NCBI RefSeq assembly: GCF_032362555.1
Contig: NC_083518.1
Span: 2,492,501 to 2,556,500, forward strand
Length of the DNA: 64,000 nt
Reading direction: 5' to 3'
Source: Amyelois transitella
Taxonomy: Eukaryota > Arthropoda > Insecta > Lepidoptera > Pyralidae
Shown: positions 25,001 to 34,588 of the stretch, piece after piece
Position numbering within the stretch: position 1 is the stretch's first letter
Layout of the letters: every line of letters starts with the position of its first letter
Notes under the pieces: generated by a model
Database searches by the model: none
Seen by the model: the letters and a program-made list of their open reading frames with translations, nothing else
What the model was told of the DNA's origin: nothing
Position numbers and translations under genes: made by a program

Positions 25001-25621
25001 ATCTATGATGACTTTGGTGAGTTAAGAAGGTCGAAATACATTATTGTGGATGATGGATTTTCTATCGAATTATAAGGAGTTTTGTAAGTAGAAAAAATTC
25101 CGTCCGGCTTTATTATATCTTTTTTTTTTTTTGAACGAATGAATGAATTGAATTTATTTATTTCAAAGTAACTAAAGACTCATGGTTGTTATAAATGCTT
25201 ATATGTTAGTGAAAAATTGAATACATACCTAATATATTTAAAAATATATACCTAATATATTTTTGTTTTATACCATTGTTTTCCCTAAGGGTAGGAACTC
25301 CACGAAATTCATTCAGCGGTTTCGGTATTGCTATCGCACATCCAAAGTCAGTTACCTTTTGCCTTATATTTGCCCTTATCTAATTATAGCAAATCAATCA
25401 TAAACGTAACGTTTCTAGATAACCGTGATATCTATCGTGGCCACCCGCCCTTCGAGCAACTGGCCAAGCGTCTGCGCTGGATCATACTCGGCGTGAACCG
25501 GCATCAAATTACCAACGTGCCGAACCTATCTGAAAAGGGGTGGTTCCATTACTGCAACAAAGCCTGGGAGACCATACGGAAGTGTACCTTCTTCATGGAA
25601 TACGAAAGGTTCTTACCATGA
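19049..25621 (+). CDS. SMG9: SMG9, nonsense-mediated mRNA decay factor, 470 aa
   Basis: SMG9 pairs with SMG8 and restrains the SMG1 kinase that phosphorylates UPF1. Exons are 19049-19084, 19407-19641, 20140-20271, 20574-20819, 21839-22055, 22849-23025, 24850-25016 and 25419-25621 (TGA); all phases fit and give 1,413 nt. The N-terminus is charged and proline-rich, as in the family. The G-domain-like fold follows: LVVGVVGTQGVGKS at about 129-142 is the P-loop, HCTRGVDMYV leads into the second strand, and VILLDCQALCSPS is the switch-II-like strand. Then come TSFLMAICHVLVAVQDWF and the C-terminal PPFEQLAKRLRW...WFHYCNKAWE block. Exon 2 uses a weak acceptor (GATAAG/GAA), so its 5' edge is the least certain part. 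Introns carry SINE and LINE tails. Confidence 0.93.
20293..20532 (-). repeat. Family A repeat in SMG9 intron 3
   Basis: Near full length, from ATAATCACGTCTATATATC to GGAACCACACAG. Confidence 0.8.
20995..21140 (+). repeat. Family A repeat, truncated, SMG9 intron 4
   Basis: GGCGACGGGCTAGCAACCTG to the (GTAT)n end. Confidence 0.75.
21487..21597 (-). repeat. Family A repeat, hairpin-end half, SMG9 intron 4
   Basis: Ends GGTGCCGGGAACCACACGGC followed by AC, giving an intact terminal hairpin. Confidence 0.75.
22204..22320 (+). repeat. Family G LINE-like tail, copy 1
   Basis: TTTGACGTCAACCAATGTTG through ATGAATAAAAATTTTGAATT with a GAATTT-rich end; about 90% the same as the copy at 23128 by eye. 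SMG9 intron 5. Confidence 0.6.
22597..22715 (-). repeat. Family H LINE-like 3' end
   Basis: Reverse of a CTATTAGCATTAAGTCCGCC type 3' UTR ending in a poly-AATA run; a second piece lies at 56455-56525. Confidence 0.5.
23128..23240 (+). repeat. Family G LINE-like tail, copy 2
   Basis: Second copy of the 22204 element, in SMG9 intron 6. Confidence 0.6.
23311..23570 (+). repeat. Family A repeat, full length
   Basis: Complete from GTGTGGTTCCCGGCACC to the ATGTATGTATG end; SMG9 intron 6. Confidence 0.85.
23578..23785 (-). repeat. tRNA-derived SINE, family E, head truncated
   Basis: Reverse orientation; same body as the 28108 copy, stopping within GACCGGGATTCGAA. Confidence 0.7.
24262..24335 (-). 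repeat. tRNA-like head of SINE family E
   Basis: Reverse complement reads as a tRNA-like sequence with box A (CGCAGCGGTAGTACGC) and box B (GGGTTCGAATACC). A forward body fragment follows at about 24375-24440. Not a functional tRNA: part of the dispersed family. Confidence 0.7.
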
Positions 25622-25745
25622 AGACGCCTCGTGGAACCGACGAGGATCAACTTGGGTATCTAACTAAGGATAACGATAAACGCACAGGTGTGATACACCT
25701 GCGCTCTTATCGCAGAGATAAAGGCGTTGAAAGGACGAAATTAAT

Positions 25746-25751
25746 TTTATT
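25746..25751 (-). terminator. Poly(A) signal of the convergent minus-strand gene
   Basis: AATAAA on the minus strand (TTTATT on plus), about 60 nt beyond the minus-strand TAG at 25812-25814. It sits inside the SMG9 3' UTR, so the two transcripts should overlap at their 3' ends. Confidence 0.55.
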
Positions 25752-25775
25752 CCAATGTACAATGTGATTGGACCC

Positions 25776-25781
25776 AATAAA
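25776..25781 (+). terminator. SMG9 poly(A) signal AATAAA
   Basis: AATAAA lies 154 nt after the SMG9 stop codon and only 31 nt before the stop codon of the convergent minus-strand exon. Confidence 0.7.
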
Positions 25782-25811
25782 ATTTCACTTTAAACACGAG
25801 TTTCATTATTA

Positions 25812-27464
25812 CTACTGATATACACTGTTGATTAATGGCTTACGCCTCTGCTCGGGTGGTTTGTAAGCATGTTGGTAAACGCTCGCCAACCTCCAATGTT
25901 CTGGGTAAGCACCTGCGTTTGAATCCCGCCAAATGGTAAATGGTGGAGCTAGGGTGGGTATTGTATAAGACTTCTTAGTATACGGATGACGCATCTTAGG
26001 AATTTTAATGCCTTTAGAATCTGTACTGCTCACACTTTGAACAGAGTGCGGATTCCCGGCTTTGAAGGCAAATTTGTACTCCTCTTTTTGCTTTGACCCT
26101 TGATGTACCTTTTCGTTACACGGCAAGCAATTTTTATGTCGAGCACTTGATGTTTCACTTTCCTTAGAGCGTCTCGATGACTGAGTTTCGTTCGGTGAAC
26201 TCTGGTGCAACTTGCCTTGTGCTAAGGGAGTTTTCTCGTAAGACTCTAAACTATGACGGTTCCGGTTAATGTCATAGCGACTACTTTTAGGTTTTTCGTT
26301 AGTAGTCCATGCGTCTCTGATTGTCTGTGGTTTTTCTGGCCGTGAATCCTCACGGTTAGATTTTCTGCTAGTATCACTCGGTGTCCCACAGCCGTGTATG
26401 CCGTCGCATTGCGTAATTTTTTTGGCCTGACCAGAGCCTTTTCTACTGGATGATCTTGATCCTTTCTCACCTCTGTCCTCATAATTATGTTGTGGACAAT
26501 GTTGAACTTCGCAAGAATCTTTTCGCTTTTCCTTGCCCATGTCCTTTTCAAAATAAGGAACAGGATGATGACCCGGATCTGAGCCTGACCGATTTTGATG
26601 AAATATTGGCATTGTGTGACTTGGCGGTGGCGTCTCTACTTCTTCTTTTGGTGTATGTACCATTGTGAATACTGCTGGTGCTTTAGATCCGTTTGAACCG
26701 TCTATATGCTTTGGAGGTCGTGGTTCACCTGTCGGGTCTTCAGGTCTGAAATCCCAGCATATTGCTAGATCCATCAGTGATAACGGCTTTTTATATCGCC
26801 CTCCCAAATCAGGCGCTGACGTAGATGGTCTTTTATTATCTTTTTCCGCATCTACCTTTTTATGGTCGCATGTTTTAGGTCTATGGACGCGCATTTTTGT
26901 ACAACATGTAGGTCCTGAAGCACCGTAACCTTTCCAACCGATTGCGTACGGTTTAACAATTATATCTGAATCCCTATGTTCAGCAATCTTAGTGAGATTT
27001 CTATATCCTAGAGTGTCCGGTAAAGGCTGATGCTCTAAATTTCCTACGTGCATTCTCTTCGCAAATTGAAAGTTCTGCGAAACGTTCACGTAAGGTAATT
27101 TTGGCGTTCCACTTTTTTCCTCGAGTTTCATGTTCTCTTGCCGCCTTTCATTTTCCTTCGCGTTCTCAGCTACTTTTCTCCAGAATTGCTCTGCTTCGTC
27201 TTCTTGAGGACCATGAATTTGTTCGACTGCGTCTTTGACTAACTGTTGATGAGACTCGTGTCTTTTATCTGGGTCGGTTAGTGAGCCCGGGACGTACGGA
27301 CCGTGTCCTTCTTCATCAGTCGGTTCTTTCTTTACAATACCCAAAGGATTGTCCTCTGTTCTGTGATCGATTCCATTAGCAAGGTCTTCTTTTATTTCTT
27401 CTTTATTCTCTTGTTCTAATTCTTTAATATCGTTATTTGTTTCTTTTTGTTTGACGTCTTGTTC
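25812..27464 (-). CDS. Large terminal exon (550 codons), likely C-terminal extension of the Flattop homologue
   Basis: Open frame ending in TAG at 25812-25814. There is no in-frame ATG near its 5' end: the frame is closed by a stop near 27497, and the first methionine is about 70 codons in. It must therefore be entered by splicing; the best acceptor is ATTAAG/GAA at 27465-27466, in phase 0. The protein is hydrophilic, starting with a K/E-rich run (EQDVKQKETNNDIKELEQ). It also contains NFQFAKRMHVGNLEHQPLPD, IVKPYAIGWKGYG and MDLAICWDFRPEDPTGEPRP, then a Ser/Lys/Arg-rich low-complexity middle. The tail IWRDSNAGAYPEHWR...YKPPEQRRKPLINSVYQ resembles axonemal microtubule-inner-protein style. I do not recognise this part as a known family. 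Phase 0 matches the donor of the Flattop exon at 34589, so the simplest model is one 685-aa protein; the join is inferred. Confidence 0.7.
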   Translation of the reverse strand, partial: EQDVKQKETNNDIKELEQENKEEIKEDLANGIDHRTEDNPLGIVKKEPTDEEGHGPYVPGSLTDPDKRHESHQQLVKDAVEQIHGPQEDEAEQFWRKVAENAKENERRQENMKLEEKSGTPKLPYVNVSQNFQFAKRMHVGNLEHQPLPDTLGYRNLTKIAEHRDSDIIVKPYAIGWKGYGASGPTCCTKMRVHRPKTCDHKKVDAEKDNKRPSTSAPDLGGRYKKPLSLMDLAICWDFRPEDPTGEPRPPKHIDGSNGSKAPAVFTMVHTPKEEVETPPPSHTMPIFHQNRSGSDPGHHPVPYFEKDMGKEKRKDSCEVQHCPQHNYEDRGEKGSRSSSRKGSGQAKKITQCDGIHGCGTPSDTSRKSNREDSRPEKPQTIRDAWTTNEKPKSSRYDINRNRHSLESYEKTPLAQGKLHQSSPNETQSSRRSKESETSSARHKNCLPCNEKVHQGSKQKEEYKFAFKAGNPHSVQSVSSTDSKGIKIPKMRHPYTKKSYTIPTLAPPFTIWRDSNAGAYPEHWRLASVYQHAYKPPEQRRKPLINSVYQ

Positions 27465-27620
27465 CTTAATTATCAGCAGGCATGAAAAAATTTAACAAAA
27501 GGGTACAATTCGTTACGAATTCGGTAAACTTTTCGAAAATAAATAACCTTTAGTAAGATCTAATATTATTAATGCGTGCCTATCTAAGATGCAGTGCATT
27601 GTTTAAAAAATGTCTTGGCT

Positions 27621-27674
27621 TCAATTACTTCCCTTTTTTCGGTGTTTTTGTTGGTGAATTGGGCAAAGGTGCGG
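27621..27674 (-). other. Alternative short terminal exon candidate for the Flattop locus
   Basis: A good acceptor (tttatttcag) at 27675-27676 precedes a short open stretch. Entered in phase 0 from the 34589 donor it encodes 17 residues and stops. Another frame reads APLPNSPTKTPKKGK and stops. Either could be an alternative 3' end giving a short, vertebrate-sized Flattop. No frame links it neatly to the next exon. Confidence 0.3.
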
Positions 27675-28107
27675 CTGAAATAAATCAACAAAAAAATAAA
27701 AATTAATTTGCGTGCTGTGAGTTTAATCATTATATGGCTTGGGTATTATGTTTCTAATATAACAAAGTTAATGTTGGTATGTAGGTACTTATTGAAACAA
27801 TTAAAGTATAACTAAAACTATAGTAGCAGAAAATGAGCGAAATTAAGAGTATTATCAAATATCTCATGCTAGGAATATTCTAATTTTCCGTGCTCGATAC
27901 AAATTTATTCTATGAATAGCTGCAAACATTTGCATTGCAAAACCTCAAGTAATTTTTTTTTTGGAATAAAATGATGGTTACATACTAAAAGCCGACTGTA
28001 TAATAATGTTATACAGGCAATAATAATCAAATTTCTTTGATCATTATTGCCCGTACATACTGTTAAAATTGTTTATTTCCTTAAACATAAAACAAAATAT
28101 TCAATAA

Positions 28108-28345
28108 ATAAATATATATGGGACAAATTACACAGATTGAGTTAGCCTCAAAGTAAGTTCGAAGCTTGTGTTACGAGATACTAACCCAACGATACTATAT
28201 TTTATAATAAATACTTCTATAGATAAACATCCAAACCCAGGCCAATCATAGAAAGTTCTTTCCTCATCATGCCCTGACCGGGATTCGAACCCGGGACCTC
28301 CGGTGTCACAGACAAGCGTATTTACCGCTGCGCCACAGAGGCCGT
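28108..28345 (-). repeat. tRNA-derived SINE, family E, near full length
   Basis: On the minus strand it begins GGCCTCTGTGGCGCAGCGGT with box B GGGTTCGAATCCCGGTC, then the AT-rich body to CTCAATCTGTGTAATTTGTC. It abuts the 3' tail of the LINE at 28386. Confidence 0.8.
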
Positions 28346-28602
28346 TATGAACAAAAAGAAAAACTAGGTACATGCATACATACATATCAAATCAAATCAA
28401 ATCAAATCAAATCTATTTATTGTGGAGCACAGGTAAAAAGATAATATAATTATATAGAGTACCACTGAGTCCTGTCTTTACAGACGTACAATAATTAATT
28501 ACATACATTTATATAAAATAAAGTCAACATAAAAATTTAAATTAAATTGAAAATGTCAGTACACGCATCAAAAATAAGAATTATATAAATTAAATCGAAT
28601 TA

Positions 28603-31440
28603 TTATGTCAAATTGTCTTGTAGAAAATCTTTAACACTGTAATAACATCTTTCTATTAAAAGCTGTTTAATTGTCTTTTTAAATGTCACTAAATCTTCGG
28701 TCTTATAACTATCTGGCAATTTATTAAAAATCTTAGGAGCCATCCCGATGACATTATTACTGATCAAAGATTTTTGATGTCCTCCAATAACCAACTTTTG
28801 CTGGTATTGAGGTCTCACACGATCTGGCCTCATTCTTATGTCCGCTATTTTTGTAAACAAGTGGGGATTAGATTTTACAAAAAGACAAACTTCTAATATA
28901 TAAATACTGGGTAATGTTAACATTTTATGTGCTTTAAACATAGGCACACAGCTGTCTCTAGATTTCAGTCCACACATCGATCTGATACATCTTTTTTGGG
29001 CCTTGAAGACTTTGTTAACTTCTACCGCATTACCCCAAAATATTACACCATAGTTTAAATGAGGGGTGACTAAACCATGATAAGCCACCAATGCAGCTTC
29101 TAATTTAACTTTTTTAGATATCCTAAATAACGCATAAGCCGATTTGTTTAGTTTTTTACATACTTCTTCGATATGAGAAGACCATGATAATTGACTGTCA
29201 ACAGTAAGGCCAAGGAACTTTGTCGTTTGAACTTCGTCAATATTTTGACTATTATATTGTATGTTAAGATTAGGTGGTATTTTTCTATTATAAAATTGCA
29301 TAACTTTAGTTTTCATTAAATTAATTTTTAAATTATTAGTTTCTAACCATTGAATTATATCATTTATTGTATTATTTATGTCATATTCGTACTCCTTCGG
29401 GTCGTCACATTTAATAATTGCAGTGCTATCGTCTGCAAATAGTACCATTTTTTGCTGTACTTTTTGAGGTAAATCATTAATATAAATGAGAAACAGAAGC
29501 GGCCCAAGGACGCTTCCTTGAGGAACGCCGAACTTGTTTATTCTATATCCTGACAGATGATTGATTTCTTGCTTTTTTTTGGGACAAATACTGGTTATTT
29601 CCACGCATTGGCTTCTGTTATCTAAGTAAGATTTTATTAAATTTAATACATTTCCTCTGATGCCGTACGTATTTAATTTGTTCAATAGTCTATTGCGATT
29701 AACAAAGTCAAATGCTTGTGTCATATCGGTATACACTACGCATACAGGGTTCCTCTTATCCACATTTTTCATTACAATGTCCAGCATATCATATATCGCC
29801 ATACTAATTGTCTTATTCTTTCTAAATCCCTTTTGTTCGTCACATAAAATTTTATATTTAGTCAAGTAATTGTAAATGGAGTCATATAAATATTTTTCAA
29901 AAATCTTTGTAAAAATTGTTCCAAGTGCCACTGGCCTAAAATTAGACATAATTTTTTTATCCCCTTTTTTATGTAGTGGTTTTATAATAGTTGGTTTAAG
30001 TTTATCAGGATAAATACCAGCAGAAATGCACATATTGATGAGAAAACATATATGTGGGGCAATATCTTCACAAACAGACTTAACCACTTTTGTGGAGATA
30101 TCATCGTAACCTGTACTATTGGTGTTTTTTAGTGTTCTTACAATTTTTATTACTTCCTCAGTCATAATTGGCATTAAAAACATAGATTGTGGCTGAAATA
30201 TTAGATCAACTTTATCATATAATTTATTCGAAGAGTTTTCAATTTTTTCAATAAAGTACGCATTAAAAGCCTCTGCTATTGATTTAGGATCTGATATTGA
30301 GTTATCATCGTGTTGAACTTCTGATATGTAGTCTTTTTTTTTATATTTATCATTTATTATTTGCCAAGTTGCTTTAGATTTATTTTGTGCGTTGTTGATG
30401 TAAAATGTATTTTGAGCCTTCTGTGTTAAATTGATTATGGTTTTAAAGTAATTTTTTAAATTAATTTTGGTCTGCCTAGATGGCGCTGTTCTATGTTTCC
30501 ATAATAAACTTCTTTTTCTTCGACTGCAAATTTTTATTCCTTTTGAAATCCATCTCAATTTCTTCTTACTTTTAAATATTTTTATTTTAAGCGGAAAACA
30601 GAGATTGTAAATCATTTGAAAATTATCAAAGAAATGATTGAAAGCAGTATTGGGATCATCTGTATTATAGATACCAGAAAAGGGAAAGTTTTTTATGTGG
30701 TTTTCAAAAAGTTTTAAATATTCAATCGACAAATCTCTTTTTTTAGCACGCCATTGACTTAATTTGTTGATTTTATCCATCGGTATCACTATGATTTGAG
30801 CTGAATGGTCCGACAACGCGAATTCTATTACCTGATTTTTACATTTGAGTTGTAAGTTGTGGGCAAAATTATCTAAGCATGTTTGAGAACTCGGTCTAGT
30901 TACTTGTCTTATTTGTAATTTGAGATTATAACCCATTAGAAAATATTCAAATTCCTGGGCTAAATTCGTTTTTTTTAATACGTCAATATTGAAGTCTCCA
31001 CACATAACAATTCTTTTATTACATTTTTTAAATAATCTTTTAAAAATTAAATCTAACCTATAATAAAAAGTCTCAAAATCCTTTGAAGTTGAAGGTCTGT
31101 ATACACATAATACAAATAAATTACATTGAATTAATTCAACCGCACAGCACTCTACTATATCAGGCACAGATAGTTCCGCAACATAATTCAACTCATTGAA
31201 ACTTACATCATTTTTTACTAAAATGCATGTTCCTCCACGTTTAATATTTTTTCTGGAATAGATGGCCGCAGAACGATAATTTGGAATGTTCAATTCTTCT
31301 TCATCACCAGATTTTATGAAATGTTCAGATATACAAATAACATCTACATAAATTTTTTTATCGGCTAACTCTTCCAGATGTACTGACAAAAGATCTGACT
31401 TATTTATCAAACCCGCAATATTTTGATGTAAAATAGTCAA
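28603..31440 (-). CDS. LINE ORF2 protein, 945 aa: APE endonuclease and reverse transcriptase
   Basis: Residues about 1-230 are an apurinic-type endonuclease: ILHQNIAGLINKSDLL at the start, CISEHFI, MCGDFNIDVL and the SDHSAQIIVI block. Reverse transcriptase occupies about 430-760: ISNFRPVALGTIFTKIFEK, DEQKGFRKNKT, VYTDMTQAFDFVNR, GVPQGSVLGPLLFLIYINDL and the catalytic VLFADDSTAI. A long C-terminal domain without RNase H follows. Full length for a CR1/L2/Daphne-like ORF2; the exact clade needs phylogeny. No internal stop or shift, so it may encode active enzyme. Confidence 0.93.
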   Translation of the reverse strand: MTILHQNIAGLINKSDLLSVHLEELADKKIYVDVICISEHFIKSGDEEELNIPNYRSAAIYSRKNIKRGGTCILVKNDVSFNELNYVAELSVPDIVECCAVELIQCNLFVLCVYRPSTSKDFETFYYRLDLIFKRLFKKCNKRIVMCGDFNIDVLKKTNLAQEFEYFLMGYNLKLQIRQVTRPSSQTCLDNFAHNLQLKCKNQVIEFALSDHSAQIIVIPMDKINKLSQWRAKKRDLSIEYLKLFENHIKNFPFSGIYNTDDPNTAFNHFFDNFQMIYNLCFPLKIKIFKSKKKLRWISKGIKICSRRKRSLLWKHRTAPSRQTKINLKNYFKTIINLTQKAQNTFYINNAQNKSKATWQIINDKYKKKDYISEVQHDDNSISDPKSIAEAFNAYFIEKIENSSNKLYDKVDLIFQPQSMFLMPIMTEEVIKIVRTLKNTNSTGYDDISTKVVKSVCEDIAPHICFLINMCISAGIYPDKLKPTIIKPLHKKGDKKIMSNFRPVALGTIFTKIFEKYLYDSIYNYLTKYKILCDEQKGFRKNKTISMAIYDMLDIVMKNVDKRNPVCVVYTDMTQAFDFVNRNRLLNKLNTYGIRGNVLNLIKSYLDNRSQCVEITSICPKKKQEINHLSGYRINKFGVPQGSVLGPLLFLIYINDLPQKVQQKMVLFADDSTAIIKCDDPKEYEYDINNTINDIIQWLETNNLKINLMKTKVMQFYNRKIPPNLNIQYNSQNIDEVQTTKFLGLTVDSQLSWSSHIEEVCKKLNKSAYALFRISKKVKLEAALVAYHGLVTPHLNYGVIFWGNAVEVNKVFKAQKRCIRSMCGLKSRDSCVPMFKAHKMLTLPSIYILEVCLFVKSNPHLFTKIADIRMRPDRVRPQYQQKLVIGGHQKSLISNNVIGMAPKIFNKLPDSYKTEDLVTFKKTIKQLLIERCYYSVKDFLQDNLT

Positions 31441-31456
31441 GTTTAAATTATTGTAT

Positions 31457-32692
31457 TTATTTAGGAAAAAAATCAGAACTTGAAGCAGGGCTTACTTTAT
31501 CCATAATATCATATTCGTCACTGTTTAAATTTTCATTATCAATTATATTCAAAATTAATTCCTGTAAGTCCCTAAATATTTGCTTAATACCATTATTATT
31601 AATAGTACCAGATCGTATGGAAAACATGTCATAATCATAGGAAAGATTCAAATTTGAATCAAGCAAATATGCGTAATTATGCGTATGAATATCTAGGTAT
31701 AACAGATTGTTGAAACATTCAAGTCGCCAATTGAAAATCGTGGAGTTATTGTTACATACAAATGTCGGCAAACATAGTACAATATTAGTATGTGTTATTA
31801 ATTGTAATTCTTCTCTTAAGTTTAACACTATATCAAAATAATTATTAGTTTTCTTGAAGTCTTCATCTCCAATAAAGATGACGCAGCAGTCTTTGTTAGT
31901 GTATTCTTTTAATTTATTATTTAAGTCTTCAATCATATTCTTGATTCCACAATTCGGCTTTAAATAATGACATATCCTGTAATTTCCAAAAGTACTTTCG
32001 GCAATGGACAGCATCTTGTTATTTTTATTAGTACTTATTAAGCATATTTTTGTTACACTCTTTGTATCACTTACGTCTGGTTTCTGAAGTTTTTGTTTAC
32101 TTCTGTTATTGTCTTCTTTTTCTATTTTATCTTCTGCTAAATTTGAAATCGATTTAGAAGATTTATGGTCATCTTTATCATTAATTAATTGAATACCTGT
32201 CTTCTTATTTTCGTTATCTTTATCACTAATTTTTTTAATTTTGTTATCTATCTTTTTATTTTCGTCATCTTTATCAATAAAATCATGATCTTGTCTATTT
32301 GCCAAATTTAATTTTGTAGGACTTTCTTGATAAAGCCTTTGGGAAAGTGTCGATTCTTGAAACCTTTTTTTACTTTTCTTTTTTACAGAAGCAGGAGATA
32401 AAACTTTTTCTGTACAAATTTTTTTATATGTTTCTATTACTTTTTGGCATCTATGTACTTCATTTTTTAATTTTATATTTTCCTCGTTCAAATTATCTAT
32501 TTCATTGTTCGCTGAAAGTAATTTCGATTCAAGATTTTCAATCCGTTCCTGAATTTCAATCTGTGTAACACTGTTGTTAATAGATGTATTAGGTAGGCTC
32601 ATTATCGTCGAATCTAACAAAGAAGAGTTATCAGAATCATTTAGTGAATTTGATATTTCTGGTCGCCTAAAAGTAATATTTTCTGAGTCCAT
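31457..32692 (-). CDS. LINE ORF1 protein, 411 aa: coiled coil plus SGNH-esterase-like C-terminal region
   Basis: No CCHC zinc knuckle is visible. Residues about 45-95 are a strong coiled coil (IENLESKLLSANNEIDNLNE onward). A Lys/Asp-rich low-complexity linker follows (repeats of KDDENKKIDNK type). The last 190 residues have alternating strand-like stretches, CCVIFIGDEDF, NIVLCLPTF and a final SGTINNNGIKQIF. This is the layout of the SGNH/esterase-type ORF1 known in CR1-group LINEs. The esterase assignment is inference: I cannot place the full catalytic triad. Confidence 0.8.
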   Translation of the reverse strand: MDSENITFRRPEISNSLNDSDNSSLLDSTIMSLPNTSINNSVTQIEIQERIENLESKLLSANNEIDNLNEENIKLKNEVHRCQKVIETYKKICTEKVLSPASVKKKSKKRFQESTLSQRLYQESPTKLNLANRQDHDFIDKDDENKKIDNKIKKISDKDNENKKTGIQLINDKDDHKSSKSISNLAEDKIEKEDNNRSKQKLQKPDVSDTKSVTKICLISTNKNNKMLSIAESTFGNYRICHYLKPNCGIKNMIEDLNNKLKEYTNKDCCVIFIGDEDFKKTNNYFDIVLNLREELQLITHTNIVLCLPTFVCNNNSTIFNWRLECFNNLLYLDIHTHNYAYLLDSNLNLSYDYDMFSIRSGTINNNGIKQIFRDLQELILNIIDNENLNSDEYDIMDKVSPASSSDFFPK

Positions 32693-32830
32693 TTATGTTT
32701 CTAAAGATATTCTTCTATTGGAACGGAACGTTTTGACTGGCAAATATGCAGGAACTCAAATTTAAAAAAGTAAATATTATTTGTTATTGTGTCAATGTCA
32801 ACGTCATGTCATTCAATTGACGTATATATT

Positions 32831-34500
32831 TATGCCTGCCGGCTGTGACGAAAGTTTTGTGGGATGTGGTTTAAATGTTAAATTTGCTCTTATTGGCTGA
32901 ATTTCGTAAAAACATACAAGTTAAATTCAAAATGTTTCAGTTGTTGGATTTTGGCAAAATTAAGATATCGTTTTGTGGTAAAATAGTTATGTTATTACGT
33001 TAGATTCAGTGTCATACCTTTGCCGCAGAAGGTTGAGGTTATAATTCTCAGCCTGTTTTCACTTAAAACTTGTAAATAGTGCACTAAATCTTCACTTTTA
33101 TCAGGAGCAAACAATAACAGGTCTTACTCGCGTGACCACCGGAAGTACCCTACATATGGTCACGTCTATATCCCTTGCGGGGTAGACAGAGCCAACAGTA
33201 TTGAAAAGACTGAATGGACGATTTCTGGCAACCGGGTTATATGAGAAGCTTTGGTAATTCATAGTATAAAAAAAAGAGTAAAATGGATGAAAATTTGCTG
33301 AAAAACTCAAGGAACTAATAAAAACGTATGAACTCGACCGGAACCCAACTACTATCACGCAATGGGACGGTACGAATATCTGAATGAGGAACTCAAGCTG
33401 CGTTCACATGGATACCTATCTGTACTTCTATATAATTTATCATCATCCTACATATTTGAGTACCCGGTTGCGAAAACAGAGATTCTAATTTCTAGTTGAT
33501 ATCAAGTAGTGAAAGGAGACGCACATTCATCTAATGCAGCTTTTATCATCCGAATTGGATTTGGTTCTCTTGCAAAGATTGCGCAGCTCATACGTAAGTC
33601 GCTTTGCGTAAAAACATGACTTACCTAATCTAGGATCATGGTCAAAAAGCGCCCTGAACTCGCTTCCAGAGAGTTTAGGATGTAACCAGGGCTAACACCA
33701 GAAGCAAGAACTTATCGGACCGATATTTGATGAAATTTGGCACAAAGATAGACTAGACCTTTTATTGAATGTCGTAAACTACCACTAATGCTTACCCGTA
33801 AATTACTGAAAAGATCTTTTTAAAATCTGGCTGTAACAATCCCACATACATTTTGACATGTATGACTAATTTGATAGCATAATATATGGCAGCGAGACGT
33901 GGCCTGTGCTAGAGCGGCATAAGCAAATCCTGCGTGTCACGGAAATGAACATGCTGCGCTGAATGTCTGCAGTATCACGGAAGGAAGTCGGAAGGCGGAC
34001 CCTGGGTCCCGAAATTTATTTCTTTGTTTAAAAGAGGTCAAGTAACCACGTGAACGCACCTTATGAGCATCGACTCTCATCATGCCCATGTCACTAACCT
34101 ACTTTGAACTTTCAAGGCAAATCAAGTTAACTGAATGCGTACAATGAAAAGCCGATTTAGAGCAGGCGATTGGACTTATTTTAAGAAATTCTGTTTTTCA
34201 TTCTTTCGGCTCAATAAATTATACATGATTGCGCTTGGGTTTATAAACTGAATCACGAGTATCAGCTAGCTAGAGTAGCCAGCTACCTACTTTCTACTTT
34301 TATTGTTAAAATGTTTTAATTCACTTTTTTAACCTCACAAAAAACTGAACCCCTTTTTTATGAGTCATAGTAACCTACTACAATCTTGTTTGTAACAGAT
34401 AATTTTACTTAATAATTATTTAAATAAACTTTAGATTGGATTAGAACATAGTGCGCCTACTAGCAATAGTTCGCATCTAAATCGGCTTACCATACCAACT
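32831..34500. other. Flattop intron 3, remainder: SINE B, family A and F pieces
   Basis: Contains a family A fragment (33155-33225, minus), the 3' half of SINE B (33575-33708, plus) and a family F start (33715-33790). I see no supportable exon. Confidence 0.5.
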
Positions 34501-34588
34501 CTACCCATTCATCAAATAACTACGTACCACAGACAAAGTTTTCCCGCGCAAATCGCTGTCAAACTCGCGAGCACCATAGACTACTTAC

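Larger units (their letters stand above)
28386..32830 (-). mobile_element. Full-length non-LTR retrotransposon (LINE), CR1/L2/jockey-like, both ORFs open
   Basis: Reads on the minus strand: 5' region upstream of 32692, ORF1 (31457-32692), a 16-nt gap, ORF2 (28603-31440), about 190 bp of 3' UTR, and a pentanucleotide tail seen on plus as about five CAAAT units at 28387-28413. APE endonuclease plus reverse transcriptase define it as a LINE. It lies in the intron between the last Flattop exons, in the same orientation as the gene. Neither ORF shows a stop or frameshift, so the insertion looks recent. The 5' end is not fixed and I could not find target-site duplications by eye. Confidence 0.9.

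Noticed and set aside
26246-26928. Overlapping ORFs on both strands inside the 550-codon exon
   Set aside because: Shadows of the GC-richer real frame; no independent start context or motifs.
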